Source: Amborella trichopoda (lineage: Eukaryota > Streptophyta > Magnoliopsida > Amborellales > Amborellaceae). From it: a stretch of DNA of 64,000 bases. Position 1 is the stretch's first letter. Each line of letters begins with the position of its first letter. Of the stretch, positions 44,601-56,850 are shown one piece after another. A model generated the notes under the pieces. The model made no database searches and was not told where the DNA came from. It saw only the letters and a program-made list of their open reading frames with translations. Location of the stretch: the NCBI RefSeq assembly GCF_000471905.2, contig NW_006499364.1:6144250-6208249 (forward strand). Reading direction: 5' to 3'. Made by a program: the position numbers and the translations under genes.

Positions 44601-45779
44601 ATCCCGAAAGTCTGGGCTTGTCGGCTAGGGGAATTTTGACGTGGCAGCCTCGTGGGCCCCACCCTATAGGGTCTAAAAGGTCTGGGCCAGTTGTCTAAGG
44701 AAGGTTTTAAGCGAGGACATCTCATGGTGAGGAATAACCCTGAAATCTGGCTTCGTTAGTTTCTTGCCTTCGTGATGGTCTTTGACATTTTTAGGGATCT
44801 TTCGGTCGTCATCCTCACCCTCAATGACTCTTGTTGTTTGTTGATGTTGAAGTGTGGGAGATCTTATGCGGCTCTCACTACCGGATGAGCCATTTTTTTT
44901 TTTGGTGTGATTGGATGCTGACAGTTGAGGGTTTTAGGTAGACCTTAATGGAATAATGCATGTTTGGCAATTGAGTGCTGGTTGAGGCTGTGGTAGTGCG
45001 TCAACCTGTTTTGTCGGTTCAAGCATCCTTTTGCCGGTTTTTACTTGAACAAGGGGGAAGTGGTGCCATAAAGATGGTTTTCACCAACTTCTTTTGTTTT
45101 TGGGCTCTTTTACCCATGACATAGCGGTCATGTCCACCCTTTTTATCTATTTTTTCTCACAATGCTCTTTTGGGATTTTCACCGTGCCTGGATTTTTGTT
45201 TTCACAAAAATCACTTAGTCATGGTTTCATGACCATGCCCGTTCGTCATTTTTACTCATGGCATTCCCTTGTCGAGATGTACACCATGCCCATTTTTGTA
45301 AAGCCGTTTTTAGGGTCATGCCTTCAGAATCTGTGCGAAGCCTTTTAACGTCATGCGGTCAGGACGTGTATTATAGTTTTAGAGTCATACAGCTGGATCG
45401 TAGTGGTGATAAATGACAGTCTGTAGAGGCCATGGAGTGAGTATGGTGATGGTTTTGACTAACTTTGGGGAGATACCATGAGGCTACCCTATGAAGAAAG
45501 AATCGTGGGTGAAGAGTGCTGACCCACTAGCTAACGACGAGTATGGGTGGTGAGATGGGTCGCCGTTTTGTGAGCATGGGTAAGACTCACGGGAATGATG
45601 GATTGTGTTGGCATACGAACTGGTCAGTTAGGGAAGGCATGCGTGAAGATGTACGTAAAGGGCATGTGCGCATATGTGGACTCACTGGAGAGGTAATGAA
45701 GGTGGTTTACGCACACGAACGGGTCGGTTTGGGAAGACATGCATGAAGGTGCACATAAAGGGCGTGTGCGCGTATGTGG

Positions 45780-47040
45780 GGGCATCTTTAAGGTCATGCC
45801 TCTTGGACTTGGGCCAAGCAGTTTATTGTCATGCGACCATGATGTGCACTATGGTTTAAGGTCATACATCTTGGACTGTGGTTATGCAGTTTAAAGTCGT
45901 GCAACTAGGACCATGCAGTTTAAGGTCATGCAACTAGAAATCCGTTATAGTTTAAGGTCATGTAGTTTGGACCACGGCTATGCAGTTTAAGGCCATGCAG
46001 CACGGACCAAGGCTATACAGTTTAAGGTCATACAATGCGGACCGTGGCTGTGCAATTTAAAATCATGCAGCACTGACCGTTGTGTGGGTCACCATGTAGG
46101 TAAAGCTACATAGGGGATAGGTTGTGGATAACAATCTGACTTCGTGGGGATAAAAATAGTTAAGGCTATACACAAGCAGAGAGCTTTAGATGAATATGAT
46201 GGCCCTAGGAATGGCAAACGGATGTAGACTTCACTTGGGATTGTGAGGGCCAGTGTGACTCCATGGGGATAATGATTAATGGTATGCATGTAACTCCACT
46301 AGGGATGACCGGCTGGAGCATAGTTGTAACCCCACTGGGGGTTGAGAAGATGAGAATGACCCTAACTCCATGGGGATAGTGGGGCACAATAGGATGTGAC
46401 TCTCATTGGGATGTTGATGCGAAACAGACCCATCGGGGATTGAAGGGGTAGGCACAAACCTTGCATACATCTAACTCCACAGGGGATGTTGCTGAAATAC
46501 ACCTGGTGAAGAGGGGGTCCATCTCACAGTTAAAGTTATGTGTATGGATATTTGTCACGCCGTGCGTTACAGTTTTAAGGTCTTGTAACTCGAATCATGG
46601 CTATGCAGTTTAAAGTCATGCAGTTAGGACCATGCAGTTTAAGGTCATGCAACTAGACCTACGCTGCAATTTAAGGTCATATAGTTTGGACCATGCAATT
46701 TAGGGTCGTGCATCTGGACCATGATTGTGTAATTTAAGGTCATGCAGCACGGACCGTGGCTGTACAATTTAAGGTCATGCAACACGGACCATGGCTGTGC
46801 AGTTTAAGGTCATGCAGCACGGACCGTGGCTGTGCAGTTTAAGGTCATGCAGCACGAACCGTGGCTATGCAATTTAAAGTCATGCAGCACGGACAGTGGT
46901 TGTACAGTTTAAGGTCATGCAACACAGACCGTGGTTGTGCAGTTTAAGGTCATGCAGCACGGACCGTGGCTGTGCAGTTTAAGGTCATGCAGCATAGACC
47001 GTGGCTATATAGTTTAAGATCATACAGCACAGACTGTTAT
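45780..47040 (-). repeat. 35-bp satellite array inside LTR
   Basis: Units such as GTTTAAGGTCATGCAGCACG plus GACCGTGGCTGTGCA recur exactly every 35 bp at 46741-46990 (unit starts CATGC at 46741, 46776, 46811, 46846). Looser copies are at 45780-46085 and 46560-46740. The array is interrupted by a different unit at 46085-46510. A reverse-complement, more diverged version occupies 51550-52530 in the other arm. Confidence 0.93.
46085..46510 (-). repeat. Approximately 45-60-bp units with PBS-like words
   Basis: Units carry TGACTCCATGGGGATA (46257), TGTAACTCCACTAGGGATGA (46289), TGTAACCCCACTGGGGGTTG (46326), CCTAACTCCATGGGGATAGT (46362), TGTGACTCTCATTGGGATG (46395) and TAACTCCACAGGGGATG (46472). 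The shared word (T)GACTCCACTGGGGAT is very close to the elements' own primer binding site. The inverted counterpart lies at about 51830-52140. Confidence 0.8.
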
Positions 47041-47219
47041 GTGGTGAGGGACTGCGACTCCATTGGGAACAGAGCCATCACTAGAGATTGGACTTCCCGA
47101 GGAGTGAGACCGAGGTGCAGGAAATAAACTTAGTGAGGATGCAGGACGATGGTCCAGATGAGAGTGCCTTGGCATGCGCATAACACTAAGTGTTGGATGG
47201 CGCACCTGGCATTACGCTT

Positions 47220-47400
47220 AGATGATGCACGAATGGCAATAGTCCTCTGACGAGGCTCTTGGTGATAGACTATTGACGAAGAACGCGTCGATAACTCCTT
47301 GACGAGGTGCACGACGATAGCCCCTTGACAAAGCACGCAATGGTAACTCATGGCGAGCATGCGGCGATAGCCTTCGGGTGAAGCACGCCGATAACATTTT
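47220..47400 (-). repeat. Degenerate 24-bp units (left arm)
   Basis: GAYGATAGCC.CTTGACRAAGCACG-like units, about seven and irregular. They are the diverged counterpart of the homogeneous array at 51120-51450. Confidence 0.75.
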
Positions 47401-47659
47401 TGGGTATTGGGCTTGATCCGCCCCGACTTGGTCTTATTGTCGTCAAGAGCTGGGGACTGGAGCGTCATTTCGAATTTGTGAGGGGCAGTTTGTGGCACTG
47501 TCAAGTATAAAAGGGGGAAAACCCCATTTTACTGTTTTACAGAAGGGTAAAAAAGTTATAGAGTTTCTAGAGAGAGAGAGAGGCTGAGCTTCTGTGAAGA
47601 GACTTCTGGCAAGAGTTTCGCGGCCAAAGTTTGCAGCAAACAGGCCTTCCAGTCTGATA

Positions 47660-49430
47660 TAGGGGGTGCCAGAGTCCTGTTCCTAACTCTCGATGGTGGA
47701 ATGATTCCTCTATCCTTCTCACCCCTAGAAGAATTTTCTCATAATGAGGCTGAATATCAAGCCCTCATAATCGGATTGGAGATCACCCAAGAGCTAGACC
47801 TGGAGCAGCTGAACATCTTCGGCGACTATGAGCTGATCATCCAACAGCTTAGGGGGATTTATGACATAAGGAAGGATACTCTCAAGCCTTATCATGATAT
47901 GGCCAAATATTATATGGCCCAGTTCAATGATTTCTCCCTAAGTCATATCCCTAAAAGGCTAAACTCATAGGCTGATGCACTCTTAAAGCTCGGGGCCACC
48001 ATTCAACTGTCCTAACCAGGGGCCATGTCTGTATGGATAACAGAATGGAGACATGTTGACTTGAGAACCGAAGTTGATGCAGATGATAAGAGAGATGTCT
48101 TCCTTGAATGCCTGCCCTATCCATTTGGAGCACTCCTTGCAGCCAAGGATGTCATTAAGGCAGAACAAATGTCCCAAGATGAAGAATCCAAGGTTGAGAA
48201 GCAAGAGCCGGAATTCTTCGACCCAATATGTGTAGAGGTCGAACAAGTGGAAGATTAGAGGGAGCCTATCATAAACTTCATAAAGCATGGAACGCAACGT
48301 ATACGACAGATGTCCACCAAGTACACCCTGCTCGATGGAAATGTTCTCTTTTACCGATCATTTGATGGAATTCTCCTCAAATGTGTTGATGCACGAGAAG
48401 CAAATAAATACTGGAAGAAGTGAACTCGAGTATCTGTGGGCTACAACAATCCAGCTCTAAGCTCTACGAGCGCATACATAGACTCGAGTATTGTTGACCT
48501 TCAATGGTGGTTGATGCCCAAAACTATACTAAAAGATGCCAGGTGTGCTAAATACACTCAACCCTCATTCATCAGCCCCAGAGCTTCTCCATCCTACAGT
48601 GGCATCATGGCCTTTTTCCCAGTGAGGTATGGACATTGTAAGACCCATCGACCCTCCTTCTGCCTTGGGACATGCCTTCATCCTAGCAGCGACATATTAC
48701 TTTTCCAAGTGGGCTGAAGCGGTCCCTCTCAAGCAGGTTCCAAGGACCATTGTGGCCAACTTCATGCATCACCACATCATATACGGGTATGGGGTTCCAG
48801 GCAGAATAATCTTTGATAGTGGCCCTCAGTTCAGAAGCCATCACATTATCACGTAGTTAACCAGTTTGGTTTTGAGTGGAAGTACTCCACCATGTACCAC
48901 CCTCAAGTCAATGGTTTAGCTAAGGTGTTCAATATATGTGGGGTGCTCTGGAAGTCAGTTTTGAAGTCAAAGAAGAATTGGCCTGAGAGGCTTCCTGAGA
49001 CTCTATGGGCGTATCGCACCACCACTCAGAATGCTACAAACTCTACTCCTTATTCTCTGGTTTATAGAGGTGAGGCACTTTTATCCCTCGGAGTTCAAAT
49101 ACCTCACTCCGTGTCACTATACATCAAGGATTGACTGAAGAAGAGAGCGTCAAGCTCCGTTATCAAGAGTTGGATGCTCTTGATGAAATTAAGCTAGAGG
49201 CCCAGCAAAACCTTGAACTCAATTAGGGGAGGATGAAGAGAACCTTTGACAAGTCTGTCAAGGTTCACTCGTTCGCTCATGGGGATCTAGTCTTAGTAGT
49301 CAAGAGACCAATTGTCATGCATGGAAGGTCTCTTCACAGTCAAAAAGGTCACACCAAATGGGCAAACTCTGATGGAGAGGAGACAATGCCCCCTATCAAT
49401 GGGCGATACCTAAAGTAGTATTATCCCTTA
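47660..49430 (+). mobile_element. Tat/Ogre-like RNase H-integrase fragment, broken
   Basis: The order is that of a gypsy pol 3' end. RNase H comes first (47660-47990) with LDGGMIPLSFS, FSHNEAEYQALIIGLEI, IFGDYELIIQQLRG and ADALLKLG. A linker follows with YPFGALLAAKDVIKAEQMSQ (about 48115-48180). Next is a disturbed integrase zinc-binding region (48430-48620), then the integrase core with GHAFILAATYYFSKWAEAVP, HHIIYGYGVPGRIIFDSGPQ (48665-48835) and STMYHPQVNGLAK (48885). The C-terminal part has LPETLWAYRTTTQNATNSTP and FDKSVKVHSFAHGDLVLV (49240-49300), ending ..INGRYLK.YYP near 49430. At least five stops or frameshifts occur. RT and everything upstream are absent; the minus LTR joins at about 47650. 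Read plus-ward, it is followed by plus-oriented LTR sequence, as its own 3' LTR should be. Confidence 0.85.
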
Positions 49431-49799
49431 TGTGCTCTTAAAATATAGTGCATGCAGTAAAAAGAAAGAAATGGAAAAGAAAAATAGCAACCCAATTTAA
49501 AAATGGAAAAGAAAAATAGCAACCCAATTCAAAAGAAATTCTTTTCTTTTATTGCAAAAGCCCATTATCAGGGAGGTTACAGATATAGTATCAACAGTTC
49601 AGAAGAAAAGAGGTTATTCGCGTTGAAGTATTGCTCCCGCTTCAGAGGAGGACCAACCATTTCCGAGTTAGCTTCAATCTGATGAGGCATGGCTAGAGAG
49701 GAAAGAAGTACCCTGATAGAGTCTACATCCCTGGCAAGGAACTGGCCTATGATGGACACCTTTCCTCAAAACAACATGGACTTCACTGTTGTGCTAGAG
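49431..49799. other. Short pol-LTR spacer
   Basis: Non-coding. Contains a 31-32-bp duplication (AAATGGAAAAGAAAAATAGC at 49469 and 49501) and an AGAAGAAAAGAGG purine run at about 49600 that could be the polypurine tract. The exact LTR start is not resolved. Confidence 0.5.
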
Positions 49800-51119
49800 G
49801 ATTTGGCTTCCAACAGACCACAATGGTCGTGCCTACTCAATTGCCATCACTCTTGAACCCCACAAGGCACCACCGTCCATGGTCATCGCCACGCGCAACT
49901 CAACGCCGCGGGTGACCATCGTCGTGGGCGATCCAATGCCACGAGCAACCATTACCGCGAGTGGCACACTGTCGAGCGTGGCTGTCACTGCGCACAGCTT
50001 ACTGCCGCACGAAGGCATAGCATGAGACTTAATGCCACACATGCCTTTGTGAGGCCCCAGTTCCCACCGTTCCCATTCCCAAGGGACATTAACCCTCGTG
50101 CCTCTTCGGTTTCCCCAATTGTCGCCTCTCGGTAATGATCAACCTTCTCACGACCGTTCGCCTCCCTCGTAACCCTTCGAGTTTTCGTCAGAAACTCTCC
50201 TCCGTCCACCGAAAACCCTCATCTAAACCAATTGTTTCCCCTCCCTTATCGTTTCTTCTTCTCGCTGAAAACACTTGCCCACTAGGGACGCCCCCTCTTC
50301 TTTCCCCTTATAGCCGGGAATACCGAGAAATCACCGAAACCACAGTAGAAGCTCCCCTTAGGTTTCCTTCTCCCTTCTTCGCACTCTCCTACTCACCAGA
50401 AAATCATTGAGCGTCTGGTAGAACCACCGTTCGAGCTCCGTTCTACCTGACAGCAATTGCAAAAACATCGAGAAGTCACCGAAAAACCCTATGCAAGTGT
50501 CAGCAGTCCCTGTTCTCCTTCTTGGTGTCCCCGAGGCCTTTGCAACCTGCCAGTGACCGCCAGACTGTCAGAAGTCCACCAAAGAGTCCATGTGCACATC
50601 AAAAATAGTGTCGCAACCTGATGGCACCACTATTTCTCTCACAGAAGCTTCAATGGCTATCGTTCTTCATCGAAAAAGTCTCGATAGATCCCCCCAAAGC
50701 CACGTAGATCCCCGCAAATCCATTGTTACCCTCTCCAGAAGCTTTGGTACTTTCAAAAAATATTCGCAAGTACTCTGCGAATACCTTCAAACTCACTAAA
50801 GTGTTGCCGGTGAAGTCTCTGCACACTATGATTCTCATCGGAAGCTCTTGCCGGGAGTTCTCTCTTGCTCTAAAACTCGCTTCACTTTTTACCGAAGGTG
50901 AAACAGTAAAATGGGGTTTTACCCCTGTTATAGGCAAGGGTTACACAAAGTACCCTTCACAAGCTCGAAATGATGCTCCAGTCCTCGTCTTCAGATGACG
51001 ATAAGTCCAGGCTGGGGTCGGTCAAGCCCGAGACCCAAATGCGACTCGCTACCACATGTGCCTCATGAACCTGCTGTCGTCTATGCCTTAACACTGTGCG
51101 ATGTTAACACCGCGTGCTT

Positions 51120-51450
51120 TATTAAAAACGTTATCGCCGTGTGCTTCACATGAAGCTATCGCCGTGTGCTTCACAAGAAGCTATCATCATGCGCTTCACA
51201 AGAAGCTATCGTCGTGTGCTTCACAAGAAGCTATCACGTATCGTCGTGCGCTTCACAAGAGGCTATCATTGTGCGCTTCACAAGAGGCTATCGTCGTGCG
51301 CTTCACAAAAGGCTATCGTCGTGCGCTTCACAAGAGGCAATCGCCATGCACTTCACAAGAGGCTTTCGCCGTGCGCTCCACAAGAAGCTATCGTCGTGCG
51401 CTTCACAAGAAGCTATCATCGTGCGCTTCACAATAAGTTATTGTCGTGCG
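51120..51450 (+). repeat. 24-bp minisatellite, about 13 units, strongly homogenised
   Basis: Unit GCTATCGTCGTGCGCTTCAC plus AAGA recurs at 24-bp intervals (one unit has a 5-bp insertion near 51236). All three plus frames stay open because the unit is a multiple of three, giving the repetitive ALHKRLSSCASQEAIVV-type translations; these are not genes. The same unit in the left arm (47220-47400) is far more diverged. Confidence 0.95.
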
Positions 51451-51549
51451 CATTATCAAGGCCTAATGTAGTGTCATGCACATGGCCACCATTTTGCATC
51501 CTCAGGGAGTCAAGTCTTTAGTCACGACTGTATTCCCATGGAACCGCAT

Positions 51550-52530
51550 TTTCTTACAGTCTAGGTGCACGACCCTAAACTTCATGATCCAAACTATATG
51601 ACCTTAAACTGTAGCGGTTAAACTGTAGCAGAGGTCTAGTTGCACAACCTTAAGCTGCATGGTCCTGGCTGCATGACTTTAAACTGCATAGCCATGGTCC
51701 GAGCTACAAGACCTTAAAACTGTAACCCACGTCCCTGTAGCAAGATGTTAAATGGCATAACAAATAGTTCATGTGCATGACTTTAAATTGTGAAATGGAT
51801 GCACCTCTCCACCTGGTGTATTCTACCACCATGCCTAGTAGGTTACACCTATGCTCCGGACTGTCATTCCTAGTGGAGCTTCATGTAGGTCACTGTCCCT
51901 CATCCCCAATAAGAGTCACATCCATATTGTAGCCCATTATCCCCAGTGGAGTTAGGATCATTCTATCTCTTCAATCCCCAATGGGGTTACATCTGTACTT
52001 CAGTCTGCCATCAACGAAGATACATGCATATCATTGCTCATTATCCCTGTGGAGTCATATTTACCCTATAAATTTCCAGTGAGTCCACTTCTAACCGGGC
52101 CACTCTATCCCCCCACGGAGCTTTACTTATATGGCAACCCACACAGCGATTTAGATGCACGACCCTAAACCGGATGGTCCAAACTATATGACCTTAAACT
52201 GTAGCGGAGGTCTAGTTGCACGACCTTAAACTACATAGTCTTAGCTGCATGACTCTAAACCGCATAGTCATGGTCCGAACTATATGACCCAAAACTACAA
52301 TGCATGTCCTGACCACATGATGTTAAAAGGATTCGCACCATGGTCTAAACTATATGACCTTAAACTGTAGCAAAGGTCTAGCTGCACGACCTCAAGCTAC
52401 ATGGTCCAAGTTGCATGACTCTAAACTGCGTAACGACGATCCAAGCTATGTGATCTTAAACCATAGTGCACATCCTAATCGCATTGCATTAAACTGCTTT
52501 GCACAGGTCCAGAAGGCACGACCTTAAACT
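51550..52530 (+). repeat. 35-bp satellite, right arm, diverged
   Basis: Units such as GACCTTAAACTGTAGC, GTCTAGTTGCACGACCTTAA and CTGCATGACTNTAAACNGCATA recur at about 35 bp in reverse complement to the 45780-47040 array. They are again interrupted by the PBS-like family (CCCCAATGGGGTTACA, CCCCAGTGGAGTTAGGA; about 51830-52140). Confidence 0.85.
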
Positions 52531-54850
52531 TTCCCCCTCAATACGAGCACATGCCCTTTACGTGCATTTTCATGCATGCCTTCCCCAATGAGTCCATTCA
52601 TTTCATTACCAAGCTCACATAACGGCAAACCATCTCGCCATCCATATTCGCCGTCAGCTAGTGGGTCACCACTATCCACTTCCAATTTCCCTAAAAGGGA
52701 AATAAAAATAAAATCTCGAGCACAGTGAAAACCCCAAAAGGGCACCGTGAGAAAAAATAGATGAAAACTGGTTTGGGTAAAAGAGCCTAGAAAAAAAGGA
52801 GGTTGGTGAAAACCGTCTTTACGGTGCCACTTCCCCAGTCCAGGTGAAAACCCGCAAAGGGCGCTTGAACCAATAAAGCAGGTTAACACAACACCACAGC
52901 CTCAGTCGGCACCCAATTGCGAAACATATGTAATTTTGGCTAACGAGGTCCACACAAGATCCTCAGCTTTCAAGATCCAATCAAAAACACAAGATGGCTC
53001 ACCTGGGAGTGAGAGCCTCACAAGATCTCGCAAACACCAATAACAAAAAAGAGAGTCTTTGAGGGTGAGGATGATGACTAAAAGATCCCTCCAAAAATAA
53101 ATAGAGTCATTAAGGGTGAGGACGATGACCAAAAGATCCCTCTAAAAATAAGAAGAGGCCTTGAGGGTGAGGACGATGACCGAAAGATCCCTCAAAAACA
53201 CAAAATCGACCTCAAAGGTAATATTCGATAGGGTGAGGACTGTAAACACCAATCTCTCCATGTTGTAAACTCGTCTGACAGGGTGAAGAGATTAAAAACT
53301 AACCCCTACGGTCCCGTAAGGGTGAGGACCGTGACAAGATTCCTCAAAGTATCTTCTCCCCCTAAATTCTCCACGGATGGACCTATACATTGCATCCAAA
53401 CGTTTGAGCATCCTAGTTACAACATTGCGTGAATCCCCTCGGCATTCACATAGTCTTGTGGCTAAGAAGAAAAAATAAATAAAGACAAAGGAAATTTTTT
53501 GAATGTTGTCCTTTTCGCTTCTCTCAAAGCACAACATTCGGTGGGGCGTGCTGTTTGAAGACATTTTTCAGCACCATGGGTCCCCGATGTAAGATAAAAG
53601 GGAGAAGCCGGTCAATAAAGCCTAACAAACAGTGGAAATTTTGACAGTCTCATAATGACTCCAAAACTAGCTAAGATCTTCATAAGGGCTCCAAAAAGCC
53701 TCTTGTCAAGTTTTGTCGCATTTCGACATCTCTAAGGCAATGTAGATTGAGAAATAGTTTCAGTAGAATCAGCCTTTAATACTCTGAAATAGACCTCTAT
53801 AACAGGAACCCTACTCTCGGAGCATCAAATGGCTATGGGACTACTGCCATTGAATTCAGCACAAGAAAACCCCCAAGGGTCAAATTTCAGCTTAAACAGA
53901 TATTCCAAGAAGAAGTTATGGTTAAAAGGCTGAAACAGAAAGAGCCGCACCTTATTTCTGTGCGGCCACTCAACAATGAATCTCCATTAAAGGGACATTC
54001 ATGAACAGTAACTTTCGGGGTTCATATCTCATTTGTCATGGTTCAGATTATGCTTAAATTTTTTTAGCATGTTCGTCTCTTCAAGACGAGCGTTTCGATA
54101 TGTGGCATACCCCGTGATGACGGCCGAACAAGGAGAAAGGCTAGAGAGAAGTTGTTGATCCGTGAAGAAAGTTGCTGAAAAATCAACAGCGACACGTCTC
54201 GCTCAAGCGGTCAAATCACAAAGCTTGCACATCGGATTGACACGAGACTAGTTCCATCGTATGCGTAAGGTCTAGGGCTATCTCTGCTCTGAACCAATAA
54301 AGTGACTATAAATTTCGACACAAAGCCAATAAAGTGACTGTAAATTTCGATACCAAAATTCCAGATTCCGGCCAAAACTCCAAAGTTGGGAAATCTTCGT
54401 CCGGGCACAAAATCATGTTGTGTTTATTGCCATGCGATCATGACAACATGCTTAGTGTGATCTAGCAAATAAATCACGGAAAACTATCAAGAAATGAGCA
54501 CACTATCGATCCGAGGTTTTCAAGATTCATCCAAATTTCAAGTCGCATGATCGTAGCTTATAAACACGATCCATGTCGAGCCCTACAATAAAACAATCAT
54601 CTTTCAAATAAACTAGCACCATAGCAACCCCGAATCATCCACGGAGGATCATGCATGTTCTAGGGCAGCAGAGGGACTGTTTTGGATTTCCATGGATTGT
54701 TATGCAGGGCCAAATCAGTCATTTTGTACCATATTTTCTTATTTCTTTTAATTCAAATAGAATTAGGGTTAGTTTTGGGTGATCCACCCACGCTTTAATC
54801 TTAGTCTATGAATAAACTCTCCATGTTTTATTTCTCATTATGTCCAAATT

Positions 54851-56850
54851 CATGTTTACACTTATGCTCATAGTTTTTGAATAATTTGTGAGAGTCAATA
54901 AAATATAAGGACATGGATATAAAGGTAATATGGGACATCTACACGTGTGAATAAAATATCTTATGACACCACCAATAGGATTTTAACAACACTAAAGTTT
55001 CACATGGGTCAAGCCCATAAGGTGATACCACATAAGATATACTCACATGCTACAAAATCATATGTAGATAATAATATGAATTAAATTAATTCTCAAAATC
55101 CCATGACTTCACACATGCCAAAAATGACATATATGAGCTAAAAAAAACATGTGACTTAAATCAAACTTAATTCATAACAATATATAACCCTTTAAATAAC
55201 AAGATAACTTGTTATAACATAATACCAACAAAAGAATTGATGACAAATAGGTCCCCACATGGATATGATGTCAACATGATGTCATCCAAGAGTTGGGAGG
55301 TGGGGGTGCCACGTGGCATCCCTATGGCCACTTGGGATCCATGTGGCATCCCCATAGGATGTTCTTATTTAGTATTTACGTCAAACAAATTTGAAAGTCA
55401 CATTTTTTATTGTTTAAAAAAATTTGAAAAATTCTCCAAAAATCTCAAAATTTCTCTAAATAATTTCTCAACATTATTACATAATTTCTCATCAATATAA
55501 AATCTTTTCTCTTCAATTTTAGATTAATTTGGGCCAAAGGTAAATGAGATCTCTAGACTTATCATACTAGTCGGAGTCTTCCATTGAGCTAACCCGAATG
55601 ACGTTCCACCAGCATCTCAAGCAGACCCAATAGACTTATGCTCCACAGTCTATGGCTGAGACACATAATTAGTCGCATCAAAGTCGCTGAGCTAAAGCTT
55701 CCCGTTATCGAGGGTTCAATGGATTACTGGTGCACCCCTATAAGACATGTTCCTAATCAAATACAGGGGTCCTCTCAAAGCACATGTGCACTAGCTCTTC
55801 TAAGTCGGATAATACTATAAAAGAGTGACTTCTCCATACGACTGTGGGTACACATGCTATGGAACGGTCTCGTGTCAGGATACGAGCTCATGTTCCATGA
55901 GCCGACCATTCCATACAGGGCGAATACTCTTTTAAATACTTCAGTTCTATTATTCTCGATTGGATTCTCCAAGCGCTGGCTTATCACAGCAACTATGAGG
56001 CATTCTAATCAATATATTCCTGACTGGGAGGTGACCCTCACACCTCCCCGAGAGTTCACACTCTCAAAACGTATACTCTCAATGCCTCAAATACTCGGGG
56101 TATATGAATCTGGGCCCCAGTGCGCTAAGTACCCAGATTCAGTCTCTCTAAAACTCCCATTGAGCGTAAGACTATTGGCTTTAAGGCCTTGAAAGGCCAC
56201 ATAGCCAACAAGAGTAACCTACATGCAGGGACGGTTTCATCATTCGTGCAAAAGATCTCAGGGAAATTGTGGTCATTTGTGCCTTATTTTAGGATTTACT
56301 TTTAAATTCTTAAACTGTAATTAAGCTTTTCTTTTGAGCGTTCACCCATGTTTAGTGAATCCTCTATATAAGCAAGCTTAACTCACTTGCACCAGATGCC
56401 TCTTTGAAGCCTGAATTCCCCCAAAGGCCGGGAAGAATCAAGGTTAGATCTCATTAGTTTTTTTTTTTTCTTGAGAGTTCCCAATCCCCGCGGGAGAGGA
56501 GAGAGGGAGAGAGAAACCTTTGAGAGAGAGAAGATACCCCTAAGTGTGTGGTCCGGTGGACACCCTACCTGTGCGGGTCATATTCCCTCGCTCTTGAGCT
56601 GAGTCATCCCTTTTCACTCTCTCCCTCTCACTCTCGCCTTCGCGTGTGAAGCCATTCCCACGCGATAGTCTGCGTCCACCTGCAAGCCCACGGATGTGAT
56701 TAAACTCACAAGCCTCAACCTTCGGGTTTTCTCACATCCCCTTTTACTGACAGCTAGTCCCCACGAGAGGGCAACCGAGGAGGAGGGACATTCGGATCCC
56801 ATTCCAATAGTTTAGAGAGAGGAGAGAGAGCTTGAGAGCTTGAAGAGGGC
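54851..56850 (+). mobile_element. LTR-like segment with TATA box, subfamily C relative
   Basis: The AT-rich start (to about 55520) is followed by mixed sequence (55520-56250) and a promoter-like TCTATATAAGC at 56363. A CT/GA-rich leader-like part (56460-56850) then flows into the conserved motif at 56881. The arrangement (TATA box, transcribed leader, motif, LTR end) and the orientation agree with a plus-oriented LTR ending at about 57115. I could not align 54851-56250 to any other LTR here, so it may include a different element. Confidence 0.45.
56363..56372 (+). promoter_or_regulatory. TATA box of the plus-oriented LTR
   Basis: TCTATATAAG, about 520 bp before the conserved motif, followed by a cytosine/adenine-rich start region (CTTAACTCACTTGCACC) typical of a transcription start. 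Confidence 0.55.

Larger units (their letters stand above)
41395..47650 (-). mobile_element. Subfamily B LTR, copy 2 (minus orientation), with N gap
   Basis: This is the longest LTR copy, at least 6.2 kb including 567 Ns (41736-42302). From its end at 41395 it parallels copy 1 up to about 44560. It then continues through LTR sequence not present in copy 1: a block around 44580-45370, the 35-bp satellite (45780-47040) and the 24-bp-unit region (about 47220-47400). Last is AAACCCCATTTTACTGTTTT (about 47519-47540), beyond which it is cut at about 47650 by the integrase fragment. The reverse complement of 50500-54850 matches most of it. Such very long LTRs are known for Ogre-type elements. Confidence 0.7.
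49800..54850 (+). mobile_element. Subfamily B LTR, copy 3 (plus orientation)
   Basis: It follows the integrase fragment in the same orientation. From about 50500 it is the inverted counterpart of copy 2: AGTAAAATGGGGTTTTACCC (50907), a 24-bp array, a 35-bp satellite and ACGGTGCCACTTCCCC (52821), then GGATGGACCTATACATTGCA (53377) and GTTGCCACGTATCGAAAC-type sequence (about 54090). It ends CAAATAGAATTAGGGTTAGT (54754). The last 2 kb of LTR, including the conserved motif, is missing, so it is cut at about 54850. No proteins are supported. Confidence 0.7.

Noticed and set aside
51120..51450. CRISPR-like regular array
   Set aside because: Units are directly adjacent 24-bp tandem repeats without distinct spacers, in plant LTR sequence.
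51101..51521. Three overlapping frames with ALHKRLSSCASQEA repeats, which look like a repeat protein
   Set aside because: A 24-bp unit divisible by three keeps every frame open. The unit sits in an LTR and its inverted counterpart is not open.
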